DNA of 64,000 nt from Haemophilus haemolyticus (GCF_003493605.1 NZ_QQKA01000002.1:62001-126000), one strand, 5' to 3'; numbered from the stretch's first letter, positions 1 through 8,943 are shown. The notes: a model not told the origin generated them from the letters alone. A program made the numbers and translations.

Positions 1-87
1 TGGCTGAATTGTTTTCTTTGGTGTAATTGGCTCTTGATTAAGCCCTAAATCTAATTCATTTTGAGATGATTGTTCATTTTTATCCAT
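1..87 (-). CDS. oapA: Opacity-associated protein OapA, N-terminal fragment (cut by window edge)
   Basis: Only the first 29 codons are in the window; the reading frame starts at an ATG at 87 and runs off the left edge without a stop. The peptide begins MDKNEQSSQNELDLGL and is polar and Gln/Asn/Glu-rich, which matches my memory of the cytoplasmic N-terminus of OapA, a cell-envelope protein tied to colony opacity and colonisation in H. influenzae. In that species oapA sits beside epmB, which fits the neighbour here. The ribosome-binding site of this ATG is weak; an in-frame GTG at 96 with a GGGG upstream is an alternative start. Identification rests on a short peptide and on context. Confidence 0.6.
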   Translation of the reverse strand, partial: MDKNEQSSQNELDLGLNQEPITPKKTIQP

Positions 88-194
88 AGAATTCACTGGA
101 TTGCCCCTGATGCTTGTTCTTATTCATATTAATTAGCCACAAAATTGAGAAGCCCAAAAGTGCGGCGAGAAAATTAGGCGTATTTTATCGGATC

Positions 195-1211
195 TTATTC
201 TGCGTATAAAGTCTTATTTGGCTCGCCCGCAATTTCTCGTGCAAGTTTAGGAACAAGATAGCCAGAAGTCAGAGATTGCAAGGTTTTATAAATTTGCATA
301 GCCTCGATATCGCTAATCAGAAAATGGCTCGCCCCTTGCACTTTATCTAGCAAATGCAAGTAATAAGGCAAAATGCCTGTTTGAAAAAGTTTATCGCTCA
401 ATATTTTTAGAATTTGCGCATCATCATTCACGCCTTTTAGCAAAACGGATTGATTCAAAAGCGTGACATTCTCGGCTTTTAATTTTTGCATCGCATGAGC
501 AAAAACTTGGTCAATTTCATTTGGGTGATTAATGTGTGTCACCATAACAGTTTGCAAACGACTTTCTGCTAATAAGGTACAAAATTCATCAGTAATCCGT
601 TGCGGAATCACAACAGGCAAACGAGTGTGAATACGCAAACGTTGTAAGTGCGGTATGTTTTCCAAATGTTTTATTAACCACGCTAACTCATGATCTTTCG
701 CCATTAAAGGATCGCCACCTGAAAAAATCACTTCTTCAATTTCAGGATGCACGGCAATGTAATCTAATGCCAGTTGCCAGCTTTTTTTATTTCCCGGGTT
801 TTCATCGTAAGGAAAATGTCGGCGGAAGCAATAACGACAATTCACCGCACAACCACCCTTCGCCATAAAGAGCAAGCGGTTTTGATATTTATGAAGAATA
901 TTCGGCACCGCATTGGCATTTTTTTCTTCTAAGGGATCCGTACTAAATCCTTCGGCTTGCACAAACTCTAGATCAGAACACATCACTTGCAAGAAAAGAG
1001 GATCTTGCGGATTGCCTTTTTCTATTTTATCAATGAAAGGTTGTGGTACACGGAGTGAAAAAAGTTTCCGCGCAGCAATGGATTGCTCAAAATCATCTTC
1101 TGGTAAATTTAAGGCTTTTAGCAATAATTTAGGATCTGAAATCGCATTTTTTAGAATTATGAGCCAATTTTGTTCTTCTCTAATGATGGGTTCTTGGGTT
1201 AAAATACGCAC
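195..1211 (-). CDS. epmB: EF-P beta-lysylation protein EpmB (radical SAM)
   Basis: This 338-residue protein is a radical SAM lysine 2,3-aminomutase homologue that converts (S)-alpha-lysine to (R)-beta-lysine, which EpmA then attaches to Lys34 of elongation factor P. The cluster CxxxCxxC is visible as Cys121, Cys125 and Cys128 (GGCAVNCRYCFRRHF), followed by the glycine-rich SAM motif FSGGDPL. The length is that of E. coli YjeK, shorter than catabolic lysine aminomutases. It starts with GTG at 1211, inside a near match to the uptake signal (AAGTGCGTA). It is divergent from efp with only 37 nt between start codons, so the substrate gene and its modifying enzyme share a promoter region. EpmA is not in the window. 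Confidence 0.93.
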   Translation of the reverse strand: MRILTQEPIIREEQNWLIILKNAISDPKLLLKALNLPEDDFEQSIAARKLFSLRVPQPFIDKIEKGNPQDPLFLQVMCSDLEFVQAEGFSTDPLEEKNANAVPNILHKYQNRLLFMAKGGCAVNCRYCFRRHFPYDENPGNKKSWQLALDYIAVHPEIEEVIFSGGDPLMAKDHELAWLIKHLENIPHLQRLRIHTRLPVVIPQRITDEFCTLLAESRLQTVMVTHINHPNEIDQVFAHAMQKLKAENVTLLNQSVLLKGVNDDAQILKILSDKLFQTGILPYYLHLLDKVQGASHFLISDIEAMQIYKTLQSLTSGYLVPKLAREIAGEPNKTLYAE

Positions 1212-1248
1212 TTTTCAAACCATCTCTAATTTTTAGGATATTAAAAAT

Positions 1249-1815
1249 ATGGCTACATATACTACCAGTGATTTCAAACCAGGTCTAAAATTTATGCAAG
1301 ACGGTGAACCTTGCGTAATCGTTGAAAATGAATTTGTAAAACCAGGTAAAGGTCAAGCTTTCACCCGCACTCGTATTCGTAAATTAATTTCAGGCAAAGT
1401 ATTAGACGTAAACTTCAAATCTGGTACTTCGGTTGAAGCTGCTGATGTTATGGATCTTAACTTAACTTATTCATACAAAGACGATGCATTCTGGTATTTC
1501 ATGCACCCAGAAACATTTGAACAATACTCTGCTGATGCAAAAGCTGTAGGTGATGCAGAAAAATGGTTATTAGACCAAGCAGATTGTATCGTGACTTTAT
1601 GGAATGGTGCGCCAATTACTGTTACTCCACCAAACTTTGTTGAATTAGAAATCGTCGATACAGACCCTGGCCTTAAAGGCGATACAGCAGGTACTGGCGG
1701 TAAACCAGCAACATTAAGCACTGGCGCAGTAGTAAAAGTGCCTCTTTTCGTTCAAATCGGTGAGGTAATCAAAGTAGATACTCGTTCTGGCGAATATGTC
1801 TCCCGCGTAAAATAA
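1249..1815 (+). CDS. efp: Elongation factor P
   Basis: This is the 188-residue elongation factor P, which enters the ribosomal E site and relieves stalling at consecutive prolines. The three beta-barrel domains of the family are recognisable along the length. The modified lysine lies in the exposed loop KPGKGQAF at residue 34, and the C-terminal motif is GEYVSRVK. The start ATG follows the purine-rich AGGATATTAAAAAT. It is divergently paired with epmB, whose product supplies the beta-lysine for Lys34. A single uptake signal at 1830-1838 and a hairpin terminator follow the stop. Confidence 0.97.
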   Translation: MATYTTSDFKPGLKFMQDGEPCVIVENEFVKPGKGQAFTRTRIRKLISGKVLDVNFKSGTSVEAADVMDLNLTYSYKDDAFWYFMHPETFEQYSADAKAVGDAEKWLLDQADCIVTLWNGAPITVTPPNFVELEIVDTDPGLKGDTAGTGGKPATLSTGAVVKVPLFVQIGEVIKVDTRSGEYVSRVK

Positions 1816-1902
1816 TCATTTAAATGAAAAAGTGCGGTTAATTTCTGCGGTATTATTTAGAAATAGTGTAAATATCTAATGGATAAAACCGCATTCAATT
1901 TC

Positions 1903-1943
1903 AATGCCTTTCCGAAGTATAAAATCGGAAAGGCATTTTTTAT
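1903..1943 (+). terminator. Rho-independent terminator after efp
   Basis: A 13-bp stem (AATGCCTTTCCGA, 1903-1915, paired with 1925-1937) with a short loop is followed by a T run. It lies about 90 nt downstream of the efp stop and upstream of the thiamine operon promoter, so it insulates the two units. Confidence 0.8.
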
Positions 1944-1993
1944 AAATTTAGTTTTTCTAAAAAATCATAAACCAAAGCCAATAAAATTCAGCC

Positions 1994-2022
1994 TTGTTTT
2001 ATTTTTCATTGCAGTATAGAAT
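1994..2022 (+). promoter_or_regulatory. Predicted sigma70 promoter of the thiamine operon
   Basis: A TTGTTT -35 element and a TAGAAT -10 element are separated by 17 bp. Transcription would start about 2029, within the first paired strand of the TPP aptamer, which is the expected geometry. Confidence 0.5.
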
Positions 2023-2023
2023 T

Positions 2024-2104
2024 TTTCCTACTTTTAGTCGGGGTGCCACAAGGTGGCTGAGATGATACCCGTGAACCTGAAACAGTTAGCACTGACGTAG
2101 GAAA
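2024..2104 (+). promoter_or_regulatory. TPP riboswitch (THI element)
   Basis: The conserved TPP aptamer cores are present: CTGAGATGATACCCG followed by GAACCTGAAACAGTTAGCAC. The closing stem P1 is formed by TTTCCTAC (about 2024-2031) and GTAGGAAA (2097-2104). It lies 90 nt upstream of the first thiamine gene. No obvious intrinsic terminator follows it. A small hairpin at about 2174-2191 (ATTAATCC/GGTTAAT) covers the AGG just upstream of the thiZ start codon, which suggests control at translation initiation. That mode is inferred. Confidence 0.96.
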
Positions 2105-2194
2105 CTAATATGCCAAAATACTTTCTCATTCTTCATACCTATTTTCATTCCTTTTCTGTCGTTACCTTTAGCCATTAATCCTTAGGTTAATGCG

Positions 2195-2917
2195 ATGGTG
2201 CATATTCAGGATCTTAGTCTTGCTTTTGGTAAGCAGGTACTATTTAAACACCTTGACTTAACGCTTTTGCCTAATGAATGGGTGAGTTTACTTGGCTGCT
2301 CTGGTGTAGGTAAATCAACGCTTTTAAGATTAATTGCAGGGCTTGATACACAAGGGAAAATCCAAGGTAATATCATCTTTCATCCTAATATTCGAGTGGC
2401 ATGGCTACCACAAAAAGATACCCTTTATCCCTGGCTTTCAATTGTTGATAACGTCCAATTAGAAAACGTACTATTTGGGAATAAATCTGCAAAAACAACT
2501 CTTCAAGCAAAAGCACTACTTGAACAAGTGGGTATGTCAGAGCATCTGCATAAAAACTGTGCTCAATTATCTGGAGGACAAAAACAAAGAGTGGCGCTCG
2601 CTCGAGTATTAATGCAAAACGCTGATTTAGTTTTACTTGATGAACCATTCTCTGCTCTTGACGCGATTAGTCGTTACCAATTACAAAACTTGACCCATGA
2701 ACTACTAAAAAATAAATCTGTATTATTAGTTACCCATGATCCTCAAGAAGCATTGCGCTTAAGCCAACGTATTTTTGTATTACGTTCACCACAGCCTAAT
2801 CAATCAGCATTATCGGCGGTAATTTTGCCCGAAGGTAACGCCCCGCGTGAGTTGCATCAAGCCAATTTATGGGCGTTGCAGCAACAATTATTGCAGGAAT
2901 TAGGGGGCGAACAATGA
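2195..2917 (+). CDS. thiZ: ABC transporter ATP-binding protein ThiZ (thiamine precursor uptake)
   Basis: This 240-residue ATPase is the energy-coupling subunit of the ThiXYZ importer, predicted to bring in pyrimidine (HMP-type) thiamine precursors. Walker A is GCSGVGKST, the signature is LSGGQKQRVALARVL, Walker B is DLVLLDEPF, and the switch His follows in LLVTHD. It resembles the nitrate/taurine/NMT1-linked ATPase family. It is the first gene after the riboswitch, and its start is overlapped by a small hairpin that may hide the ribosome-binding site. Its stop overlaps the start of the permease gene (ATGA), implying translational coupling. The substrate is inferred from operon context and the ThiY partner. 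Confidence 0.87.
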   Translation: MVHIQDLSLAFGKQVLFKHLDLTLLPNEWVSLLGCSGVGKSTLLRLIAGLDTQGKIQGNIIFHPNIRVAWLPQKDTLYPWLSIVDNVQLENVLFGNKSAKTTLQAKALLEQVGMSEHLHKNCAQLSGGQKQRVALARVLMQNADLVLLDEPFSALDAISRYQLQNLTHELLKNKSVLLVTHDPQEALRLSQRIFVLRSPQPNQSALSAVILPEGNAPRELHQANLWALQQQLLQELGGEQ

Positions 2918-3651
2918 AAATTCGCCTACTTAAACCGCTTTTAATTGTTGGCGTGTTGTTGATGATCTGACAAATGGTTGCAACCTTGGGCAGCTTTCCA
3001 CACTACATTTTTCCCTCACCGCAAGCTGTAGGGCAGCAGTTGTTCACACACGCTGAACTGCTTTGGCAGCATACGCAAGTTACGTTGTTAGAAATCTGCT
3101 TAGGGCTGTTGCTAGGCTTTCTATTTGGGTTGATTTCGGCGTTGTTGCTCTCATTTTCTCGTCAAATTTCCGCTGTGTTATTGCCGATTTTGGTCATTTC
3201 GCAAGCGATTCCTGTGTTTGCTATTGCACCGTTGTTGGTGTTGTGGTTTGGCTATGGAATGGCATCCAAAATTGTGATGTCGGTGCTGATTATCTACTTC
3301 CCTGTCACGGCAGCTTGTTATGATGGACTACGCAACACCCCACAAGCGTGGCTCGATTTGGCGAGAACCTTTAACATTTCCCCTTTGCGTTTATTACTCA
3401 AAGTGCGATTACCTGCTGCATTGCCTGCATTTGTATCGGGCTTTCGTATTGCCGTTTCAGTCGCACCAATTGGTGCTGTAGTTGGAGAATGGGTGGGTTC
3501 ATCAGAAGGGCTTGGCTATTTGATGATCCACGCCAATGCTCGTATGCAGGTAGATTTAATGTTCGCTGCGTTGCTGATCTTAGTGGCAATTTCGCTTTGT
3601 TTATATTTCAGCATCGATTGGCTACTACGCCGTTTTATTTGGCACGTTTAA
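2914..3651 (+). pseudogene. thiX: ABC transporter permease ThiX, interrupted by an in-frame TGA at codon 19
   Basis: The reading frame starts at ATG 2914, overlapping the thiZ stop, and reads MKIRLLKPLLIVGVLLMI, then TGA at 2968-2970. The same frame continues to 3651 as a complete binding-protein-dependent permease with several membrane segments and the EAA-type loop (LRLLLKVRLPAALPAFVSGF). A full product would be 245 residues. I recall the homologue having Trp (TGG) at this codon, so a single G to A change explains the stop. An ATG at 2974 lies one codon after the stop, so reinitiation could give a 225-residue protein lacking the first membrane segment. The rest of the frame is intact, pointing to a recent mutation, partial function, or a sequence error. 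Confidence 0.85.
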
Positions 3652-3676
3652 CACTTCATGACAAAAGGAGACAAAA

Positions 3677-4621
3677 ATGAAGAAAATCATCCGTTATTTC
3701 AGTCTTTTAATGGGACTCACCGCCAGTTTTACCAGTTTAGCAAGAGAGAAAATTAGCTTAATGCTTGATTGGTATGTAAACCCTGACCACGCAGCAATCA
3801 TCGTTGCTCAACAAAAAGGCTTTTTTGAAAAAAATAACTTAGACGTCGATATTATCGAACCCGCTGATCCATCGCTACCGCCTAAATTGGTTGCCGCAGG
3901 AAAAGTAGACTTAGCTATTAATTATCAACCTCAACTTTATCAACAAGTTGCAGAAGGATTACCTTTAGTGCGTGTCGGCTCTCTGATTTCCAGCCCATTA
4001 AATAGCGTAGTGGTGCTCAAAAATAGTAAGATCAAAACGCTTGCCGATCTGAAAGGGAAAAAAGTAGGCTATTCAGTTAGTGGCTTTGAAGATGTGTTGC
4101 TCGATACCATGCTCCATTCCATCGGACTCAGCAACCAAGACGTAAAATTGGTGAACGTGAATTGGTCGCTTTCGCCCTCTCTTTTAACTGGACAAGTGGA
4201 TGCGGTGATTGGTGCATTTCGTAATTTTGAACTCAATCAGCTTGCTTTAGAAAAGCAAGAAGGTATCGCATTCTTCCCTGAACAATATGGCGTGCCTGCT
4301 TATGATGAATTGATTCTAGTTGCTAATAAAAACAGCGTAACAGATAAAAAAACATCTGCCTTTTTGACCGCACTTGAACAAGCCACAAGCTATCTGCAAG
4401 CTCACCCCAATGAAGCGTGGCAAGCTTTTGTAAGCTATAAACCGAACGAACTCAACACGCCATTAAACCAACTAGCGTGGAAAGACACGCTCCCCTTCTT
4501 AGCCAATAAACCTCGCCAATTAGACGTTAAACGTTATCAACAAATGGCAGAATTTATGCAACAAAAAGGCTTAATTCCAAAAGCCTTAGCGTTGAAAGAA
4601 TATGCGGTAGAAATTAAATAA
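3677..4621 (+). CDS. thiY: Periplasmic thiamine-pyrimidine-binding protein ThiY
   Basis: This 314-residue protein belongs to the NMT1/THI5-like periplasmic binding proteins and is the substrate-capturing part of the ThiXYZ importer. Residues 1-22 form a signal peptide ending near SLA, and the mature protein opens with the family motif KISLMLDWYVNPDHAAIIVAQ. The family is known to bind formylaminopyrimidine or HMP-type compounds. It follows the permease by 25 nt with a clear GGAG ribosome-binding site. The neighbour TenA hydrolyses such degraded pyrimidines, which supports a salvage role. Confidence 0.9.
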   Translation: MKKIIRYFSLLMGLTASFTSLAREKISLMLDWYVNPDHAAIIVAQQKGFFEKNNLDVDIIEPADPSLPPKLVAAGKVDLAINYQPQLYQQVAEGLPLVRVGSLISSPLNSVVVLKNSKIKTLADLKGKKVGYSVSGFEDVLLDTMLHSIGLSNQDVKLVNVNWSLSPSLLTGQVDAVIGAFRNFELNQLALEKQEGIAFFPEQYGVPAYDELILVANKNSVTDKKTSAFLTALEQATSYLQAHPNEAWQAFVSYKPNELNTPLNQLAWKDTLPFLANKPRQLDVKRYQQMAEFMQQKGLIPKALALKEYAVEIK

Positions 4622-4630
4622 GGAAAAAAG

Positions 4631-5278
4631 ATGATTGAACAACTCATTCAACAAGCTCAGCCTTATTGGCAACAATATATTGAACACGAATTTGTGCAAC
4701 AGCTCGCAAAAGGTACGCTGCCAAAAGCTTGTTTTCAGCATTATTTGAAGCAGGATTACCTCTATCTGTTCCACTATAGTCGAGCCTTTGCTTTGGGTGT
4801 ATATAAAGCAAAAAATTTTGCGGAAATGGAAATTCCTCGCAAAACGTTAGAGATACTCTGCCAAGAAATTCAATTGCATTTAAATTATTGCCGCCAATGG
4901 GGCATTAGCGAACAAGAGATTTTTGCTACTCAAGAAAGTGCCGCTTGTATTGCTTATACCCGCTATTTGCTTGATTGCGGCATGACGGGCGGTTTAGCTG
5001 AGCTTTATGCAGCCGTGACCCCTTGTGCTTTGGGTTACGCTCAAGTTGCCCGTTACATTACTCAACATTATCCTCGCTTACCGAACAACCCTTATCAAAC
5101 GTGGATTGACACCTATACGAGCGAGGAATTTCAACAATCCGCCCAAGAAACCGTTGATTTTCTTACCGCACTTTGCAAACCGCTAAACCCAAGCCAACTT
5201 GCCGAGATTCAACAGATTTTCACCACCGCAACCAGAATGGAAATTGCGTTTTGGCAAATGGGGTTAGATTTGGCATAA
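4631..5278 (+). CDS. tenA: Aminopyrimidine aminohydrolase TenA (thiaminase II family)
   Basis: This 215-residue all-helical protein hydrolyses aminopyrimidine breakdown products of thiamine to HMP. Family residues visible are Asp42 in [10 protein letters not shown] and the catalytic Cys132 in TPCALGYAQ. It lies 9 nt after thiY with an AAGGAAAAAAG ribosome-binding site and 14 nt before thiM, so it is in the middle of the salvage operon. The product HMP would be phosphorylated by ThiD encoded two genes later. Confidence 0.94.
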   Translation: MIEQLIQQAQPYWQQYIEHEFVQQLAKGTLPKACFQHYLKQDYLYLFHYSRAFALGVYKAKNFAEMEIPRKTLEILCQEIQLHLNYCRQWGISEQEIFATQESAACIAYTRYLLDCGMTGGLAELYAAVTPCALGYAQVARYITQHYPRLPNNPYQTWIDTYTSEEFQQSAQETVDFLTALCKPLNPSQLAEIQQIFTTATRMEIAFWQMGLDLA

Positions 5279-5292
5279 CAACAGGAGACAAA

Positions 5293-6084
5293 ATGAAATC
5301 CATCTATCTATCCAAAATCCGTGAGCAGAATCCGCTCATTCATAACATCACCAACATTGTGGCAGCGAATTTTAGTGCCAATGGCTTGTTGGCATTGGGA
5401 GCTTCGCCATTGATGTCGGCAAATATCGAAGAAATGCAGGAAGTGCCGAAAATCAGTCAAGCGTTAGTCATTAATATCGGTACGCTGATTGGCAAGGAGC
5501 GGGAGGCGATGTTGCAGGCAGGAAAAACGGCAAATGAGGTCGGAATTCCTGTAGTGTTAGATCCTGTGGGTGTAGGGGCAACAAGCTATCGCCGTGAGAC
5601 CGTTCGAGAGCTGTTAGCCGAGGTAAAATTTGCCCTGATTCGTGGCAATGCGGGCGAACTGGCTGCGATTGCAGGTGAGGAATGGCAGGCAAAAGGTGTG
5701 GATGCAGGGCAAGGCGAAGTGGATTTAAAAGCCGTTGCCGAGAAAGTGACTCAACGCTATGACTGTACGGTGTTGATTAGTGGGGCGGTGGATATTGTCA
5801 GCGATGGCACACAAACCGCGACCATTCACAACGGCACGCCATTGTTCCCGAAAGTCACGGCTTCGGGCTGTTTATTGAGTGCGGTGTGTGCTGCATTTTT
5901 AGCGGTAAGTGAAGGAAATTATTTTTCTGCGACATTAGAAGCCTGTGTAGCATACACCATTGCTGGCGAGCGTGCGGCACAAAGCTTAACCACACAAGTG
6001 GGACAATTCCAAATCCGTTTGTTGGACGAACTTGCTGCCCTTTCCCCTGAAATCATTAGACAAAGAGGGCGTATTAATGAGTAA
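5293..6084 (+). CDS. thiM: Hydroxyethylthiazole kinase ThiM
   Basis: The enzyme phosphorylates 4-methyl-5-(2-hydroxyethyl)thiazole for joining to HMP-PP. It is 263 residues from the ATG at 5293, chosen because AGGAGACAAA directly precedes it and the product then opens with the normal family N-terminus [20 protein letters not shown]. An upstream in-frame start at 5173 would lie inside tenA. The C-terminal phosphoryl-transfer loop TASGC is present. Its end overlaps the thiD start by 8 nt. Confidence 0.95.
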   Translation: MKSIYLSKIREQNPLIHNITNIVAANFSANGLLALGASPLMSANIEEMQEVPKISQALVINIGTLIGKEREAMLQAGKTANEVGIPVVLDPVGVGATSYRRETVRELLAEVKFALIRGNAGELAAIAGEEWQAKGVDAGQGEVDLKAVAEKVTQRYDCTVLISGAVDIVSDGTQTATIHNGTPLFPKVTASGCLLSAVCAAFLAVSEGNYFSATLEACVAYTIAGERAAQSLTTQVGQFQIRLLDELAALSPEIIRQRGRINE

Positions 6085-6886
6085 CGTGAAACAAGTTTTA
6101 ACTATCGCAGGGTCAGACAGTGGCGGTGGGGCAGGCATTCAGGCGGATCTTAAAACCTTCCAAATGCAAGGCGTATTTGGTACTTCAGTAATCACGGCAG
6201 TTACGGCACAAAATACCCTTGGCGTGTTTGATATTCATACTATTCCGCTCAACACCATTACTGCCCAGCTGCAAGCGGTCAAAAATGACTTCCAAATTGC
6301 AAGTTGCAAAATCGGCATGTTGGGCAATGCAGAAATTATTGAATGCGTGGCAGATTTCCTTGTTGATAAACCATTCGGCACGCTGGTGCTAGACCCAGTG
6401 ATGATCGCCAAAGGTGGTGCACCGTTATTGCAACATCAAGCGGTGAGTGCGTTAAGCCAAAAATTGCTGCCATTGGCAGACGTGATTACACCAAATATTC
6501 CCGAAGCAGAGGCTTTAACAGGCATTGCAATTGTAGACGATACTAGTATTCAACAAGCCGCAAAAGCGTTGCAAAAACAGGGGGCGAAGAATGTGATTAT
6601 TAAGGGCGGACATTCGCTCAATTCACAAAACCAACAATGCCAAGATTGGATCCTTTTACAAAACGGCGAATATTTCGCTTTGCAAAGTCCACGTTTTGAT
6701 ACGCCTCATACGCACGGCACAGGCTGTACCTTTTCTGCCTGTTTAACCGCAGAGTTGGCGAAAGGCGAACCGTTGCAAAGTGCGGTAAAAACAGCGAAAG
6801 ATTTTATTACCGCTGCGATTTCTTACCCGTTGAATATCGGGCATGGACACGGGCCTACAAATCATTGGGCTTACAGTCGCCTTTAA
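6077..6886 (+). CDS. thiD: Hydroxymethylpyrimidine/phosphomethylpyrimidine kinase ThiD
   Basis: ThiD performs two successive phosphorylations of HMP to HMP-PP. The 269-residue ribokinase-fold protein has the N-terminal motif [19 protein letters not shown] and the C-terminal anion-hole motif HGTGCTFSA. The ATG at 6077 overlaps the 3' end of thiM and is preceded by the AGAGGG of thiM codons, so the two are translationally coupled. With ThiM and ThiE it completes thiamine phosphate synthesis from salvaged parts. Confidence 0.96.
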   Translation: MSNVKQVLTIAGSDSGGGAGIQADLKTFQMQGVFGTSVITAVTAQNTLGVFDIHTIPLNTITAQLQAVKNDFQIASCKIGMLGNAEIIECVADFLVDKPFGTLVLDPVMIAKGGAPLLQHQAVSALSQKLLPLADVITPNIPEAEALTGIAIVDDTSIQQAAKALQKQGAKNVIIKGGHSLNSQNQQCQDWILLQNGEYFALQSPRFDTPHTHGTGCTFSACLTAELAKGEPLQSAVKTAKDFITAAISYPLNIGHGHGPTNHWAYSRL

Positions 6887-6896
6887 GGATTGAAAG

Positions 6897-7577
6897 ATGC
6901 AAAATATTCAAAAAATCTTACCGCTTTACTTTGTGGCAGGCACGCAAGATTGCCGTCATTTGGGCGAGAACTTGTCAGAAAATTTATTATTCGTGCTTAA
7001 ACAAGCGTTAGAAGGCGGAATTACCTGCTTTCAATTTCGGGATAAAGGCAAATTTTCGTTAGAACATACGCCCTCAGCACAGAAGGCATTGGCGATGAGT
7101 TGTCGTGATTTGTGCCGTGAATATGGCGTACCGTTTATTGTGGACGACAACGTTGATTTGGCGTTGGAAATCGAGGCGGATGGTATTCACGTTGGGCAAA
7201 GCGATATGCCTGTGCAAGAGATTCGAGCTAAAACAGATAAACCGCTGATTATTGGTTGGTCGGTGAATCGTTTAGATGAGGCGAATATTGGAGAAAATTT
7301 AGCGGAAATTGATTATTTTGGAATTGGACCGATTTTCCCAACGCAATCGAAAGAGAATCCGAAGCCAACGCTAGGAATGGCGTTTATTCAAACTCTTCGA
7401 AATGCGGGCATAACGAAACCGCTTGTGGCAATTGGTGGAGTGAAGTTAGCTCACGTTAAAACCTTACGAGAATTTGGGGCAGACGGTGTGGCAGTAATTA
7501 CAGCCATCAGTCACGCAAAAAATGTTAAAGCAGCAACAAAAGCATTACGGGAGGCAAGCGATGAATACGCAAAATAG
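6897..7577 (+). CDS. thiE: Thiamine-phosphate synthase ThiE
   Basis: ThiE joins HMP-PP and thiazole phosphate to give thiamine phosphate. The 226-residue TIM barrel shows the family motifs FQFRDKG, FIVDDNVDLALEIEADGIHVGQSD and YFGIGPIFPTQSKENP. It starts 10 nt after thiD with AAGGATTGAAAG as ribosome-binding site, and its last codons overlap the thiU start by 17 nt. Confidence 0.96.
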   Translation: MQNIQKILPLYFVAGTQDCRHLGENLSENLLFVLKQALEGGITCFQFRDKGKFSLEHTPSAQKALAMSCRDLCREYGVPFIVDDNVDLALEIEADGIHVGQSDMPVQEIRAKTDKPLIIGWSVNRLDEANIGENLAEIDYFGIGPIFPTQSKENPKPTLGMAFIQTLRNAGITKPLVAIGGVKLAHVKTLREFGADGVAVITAISHAKNVKAATKALREASDEYAK

Positions 7578-8865
7578 TCTAAAACAGGTTGCGACGGCAA
7601 CAATGGTCGGCACCGCAATTGAGTATTTCGATAACTACATTTACGCAATGGCTGCGGTATTGGTATTTAACCATCAATTCTTCCATGCCGTAGATCCACT
7701 TTCAGGGCAGATTGCCGCCCTTTCCACTTTAGCACTCACTTTTATTGCTCGTCCTTTGGGAGCAATATTGTTCGGGCATTTCGGTGACCGTTTCGGGCGG
7801 AAAAATACTTTTGTGATGAGCTTGCTGTTGATGGGCGTTTCCACTGTGGTTATCGGTTTGTTGCCAACCTATGACAGCATCGGTATTTGGGCAACAATTT
7901 TGCTCTGTTTATGCCGTATTGGGCAAGGTATCGGTTTAGGCGGAGAGTGGGGCGGTGCAGCGTTAGTTGCGGTCGAAAATGCTCCCGAAGGTAAACGTGG
8001 TTGGTATGGCACTTTCCCACAACTGGGGGCCCCGCTTGGCTTGTTGTTAGCAAATGGCGTGTTCTTGGGCATTACGGCAATTTTCGGGCAAGAAGCTATG
8101 GCTGAATGGGCGTGGCGGATACCGTTTTTATCTTCCGTTATCTTAGTGGCAATTGGCTTATATGTTCGCCTAAAACTGACTGAAGCCCCGATTTTCCTCG
8201 CGGCACTTAACAAGCCAAAACCTAAACGCTTACCAATGTGGGAAGTTCTCACAACCCATTTCAAGCCGTTTTTCTTGGGGATGTTAATTTGTATTGCAGG
8301 CTATGTGCTGTTCTACATTATGATTGCCTTTAGCCAAATTTACGCCAAATCTGCCCCAACGGTTTCAGAGGCAGGATACGCAATGGGATTAGGATTTTCC
8401 CCGCAAATTTTTACCGCTTTATTGATGGCAAGCGCGGTTTCTTTGGCAATAATGATTGCCGCTTCGGGCAAATATATCGATAAAGTTGGTCGTCGTATTT
8501 GGCTCATTTGGACAACTGTTGGTGTTGCGATTTTTGGTTTATCCTTGCCGTTATTTCTCGAAAACGGTACAACTACCAGTCTGTTTTGGTTTTTATTCAT
8601 CGGTATGGGGTTAATTGGAATGGGCTATGGGCCATTAGCGAGTTTTTTACCTGAACTCTTCCCTACTCACGCCCGCTATTCAGGTGCTTCTTTAACCTAT
8701 AATATTGCAGGCTTATTCGGGGCAAGTGTTGCGGCAATCATTGCCTTACCGCTGAATGCTCACTACGGCTTAAAAGGTGTGGGGATTTATTTAACCCTAA
8801 ACGCTGCGTTGAGCTTGATTGGATTATGGTTTATTTCAGAAACGAAAGATAAATTACTATCCTAA
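7561..8865 (+). CDS. thiU: MFS transporter ThiU, probable thiamine-related uptake
   Basis: This 434-residue protein is a 12-helix major facilitator of the metabolite:H+ symporter group (ProP/ShiA-like), with GHFGDRFGRKNTF between helices 2 and 3 and WGGAALVAVENAPEGKRG following the later motif. The ATG at 7561 is preceded by GGGAGGCAAGCG within the end of thiE. Comparative genomics named the Pasteurellaceae protein in this position ThiU and proposed thiamine-precursor transport from co-regulation; the substrate is not proven. It is the last gene of the riboswitch operon. If the ThiX mutation inactivates the ABC importer, this would be the remaining intact transporter in the operon. Confidence 0.82.
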   Translation: MNTQNSLKQVATATMVGTAIEYFDNYIYAMAAVLVFNHQFFHAVDPLSGQIAALSTLALTFIARPLGAILFGHFGDRFGRKNTFVMSLLLMGVSTVVIGLLPTYDSIGIWATILLCLCRIGQGIGLGGEWGGAALVAVENAPEGKRGWYGTFPQLGAPLGLLLANGVFLGITAIFGQEAMAEWAWRIPFLSSVILVAIGLYVRLKLTEAPIFLAALNKPKPKRLPMWEVLTTHFKPFFLGMLICIAGYVLFYIMIAFSQIYAKSAPTVSEAGYAMGLGFSPQIFTALLMASAVSLAIMIAASGKYIDKVGRRIWLIWTTVGVAIFGLSLPLFLENGTTTSLFWFLFIGMGLIGMGYGPLASFLPELFPTHARYSGASLTYNIAGLFGASVAAIIALPLNAHYGLKGVGIYLTLNAALSLIGLWFISETKDKLLS

Positions 8866-8895
8866 GATTTGAGGAATTAAATACAACCTATTAAG

Positions 8896-8943
8896 CGGTT
8901 AAATTTTACATAAAATTCTACTAAGAATTTAACCGCACTTTCC
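8896..8943 (+). terminator. Possible terminator after thiU containing an uptake signal
   Basis: A 10-bp stem CGGTTAAATT (8896-8905) pairs with 8926-8935 around a 20-nt loop, and the 3' arm carries a reverse uptake signal ACCGCACTT (8932-8940). The T run is weak, so efficiency is uncertain. Confidence 0.5.

Noticed and set aside
2968-2970. TGA in thiX as a selenocysteine codon
   Set aside because: ABC permeases are not selenoproteins, the position is within the first membrane segment, and Trp in the remembered homologue explains it as a point mutation.
7869-8264. 131-codon antisense ORF within thiU
   Set aside because: It lies wholly within a well-supported transporter gene and shows no domain.
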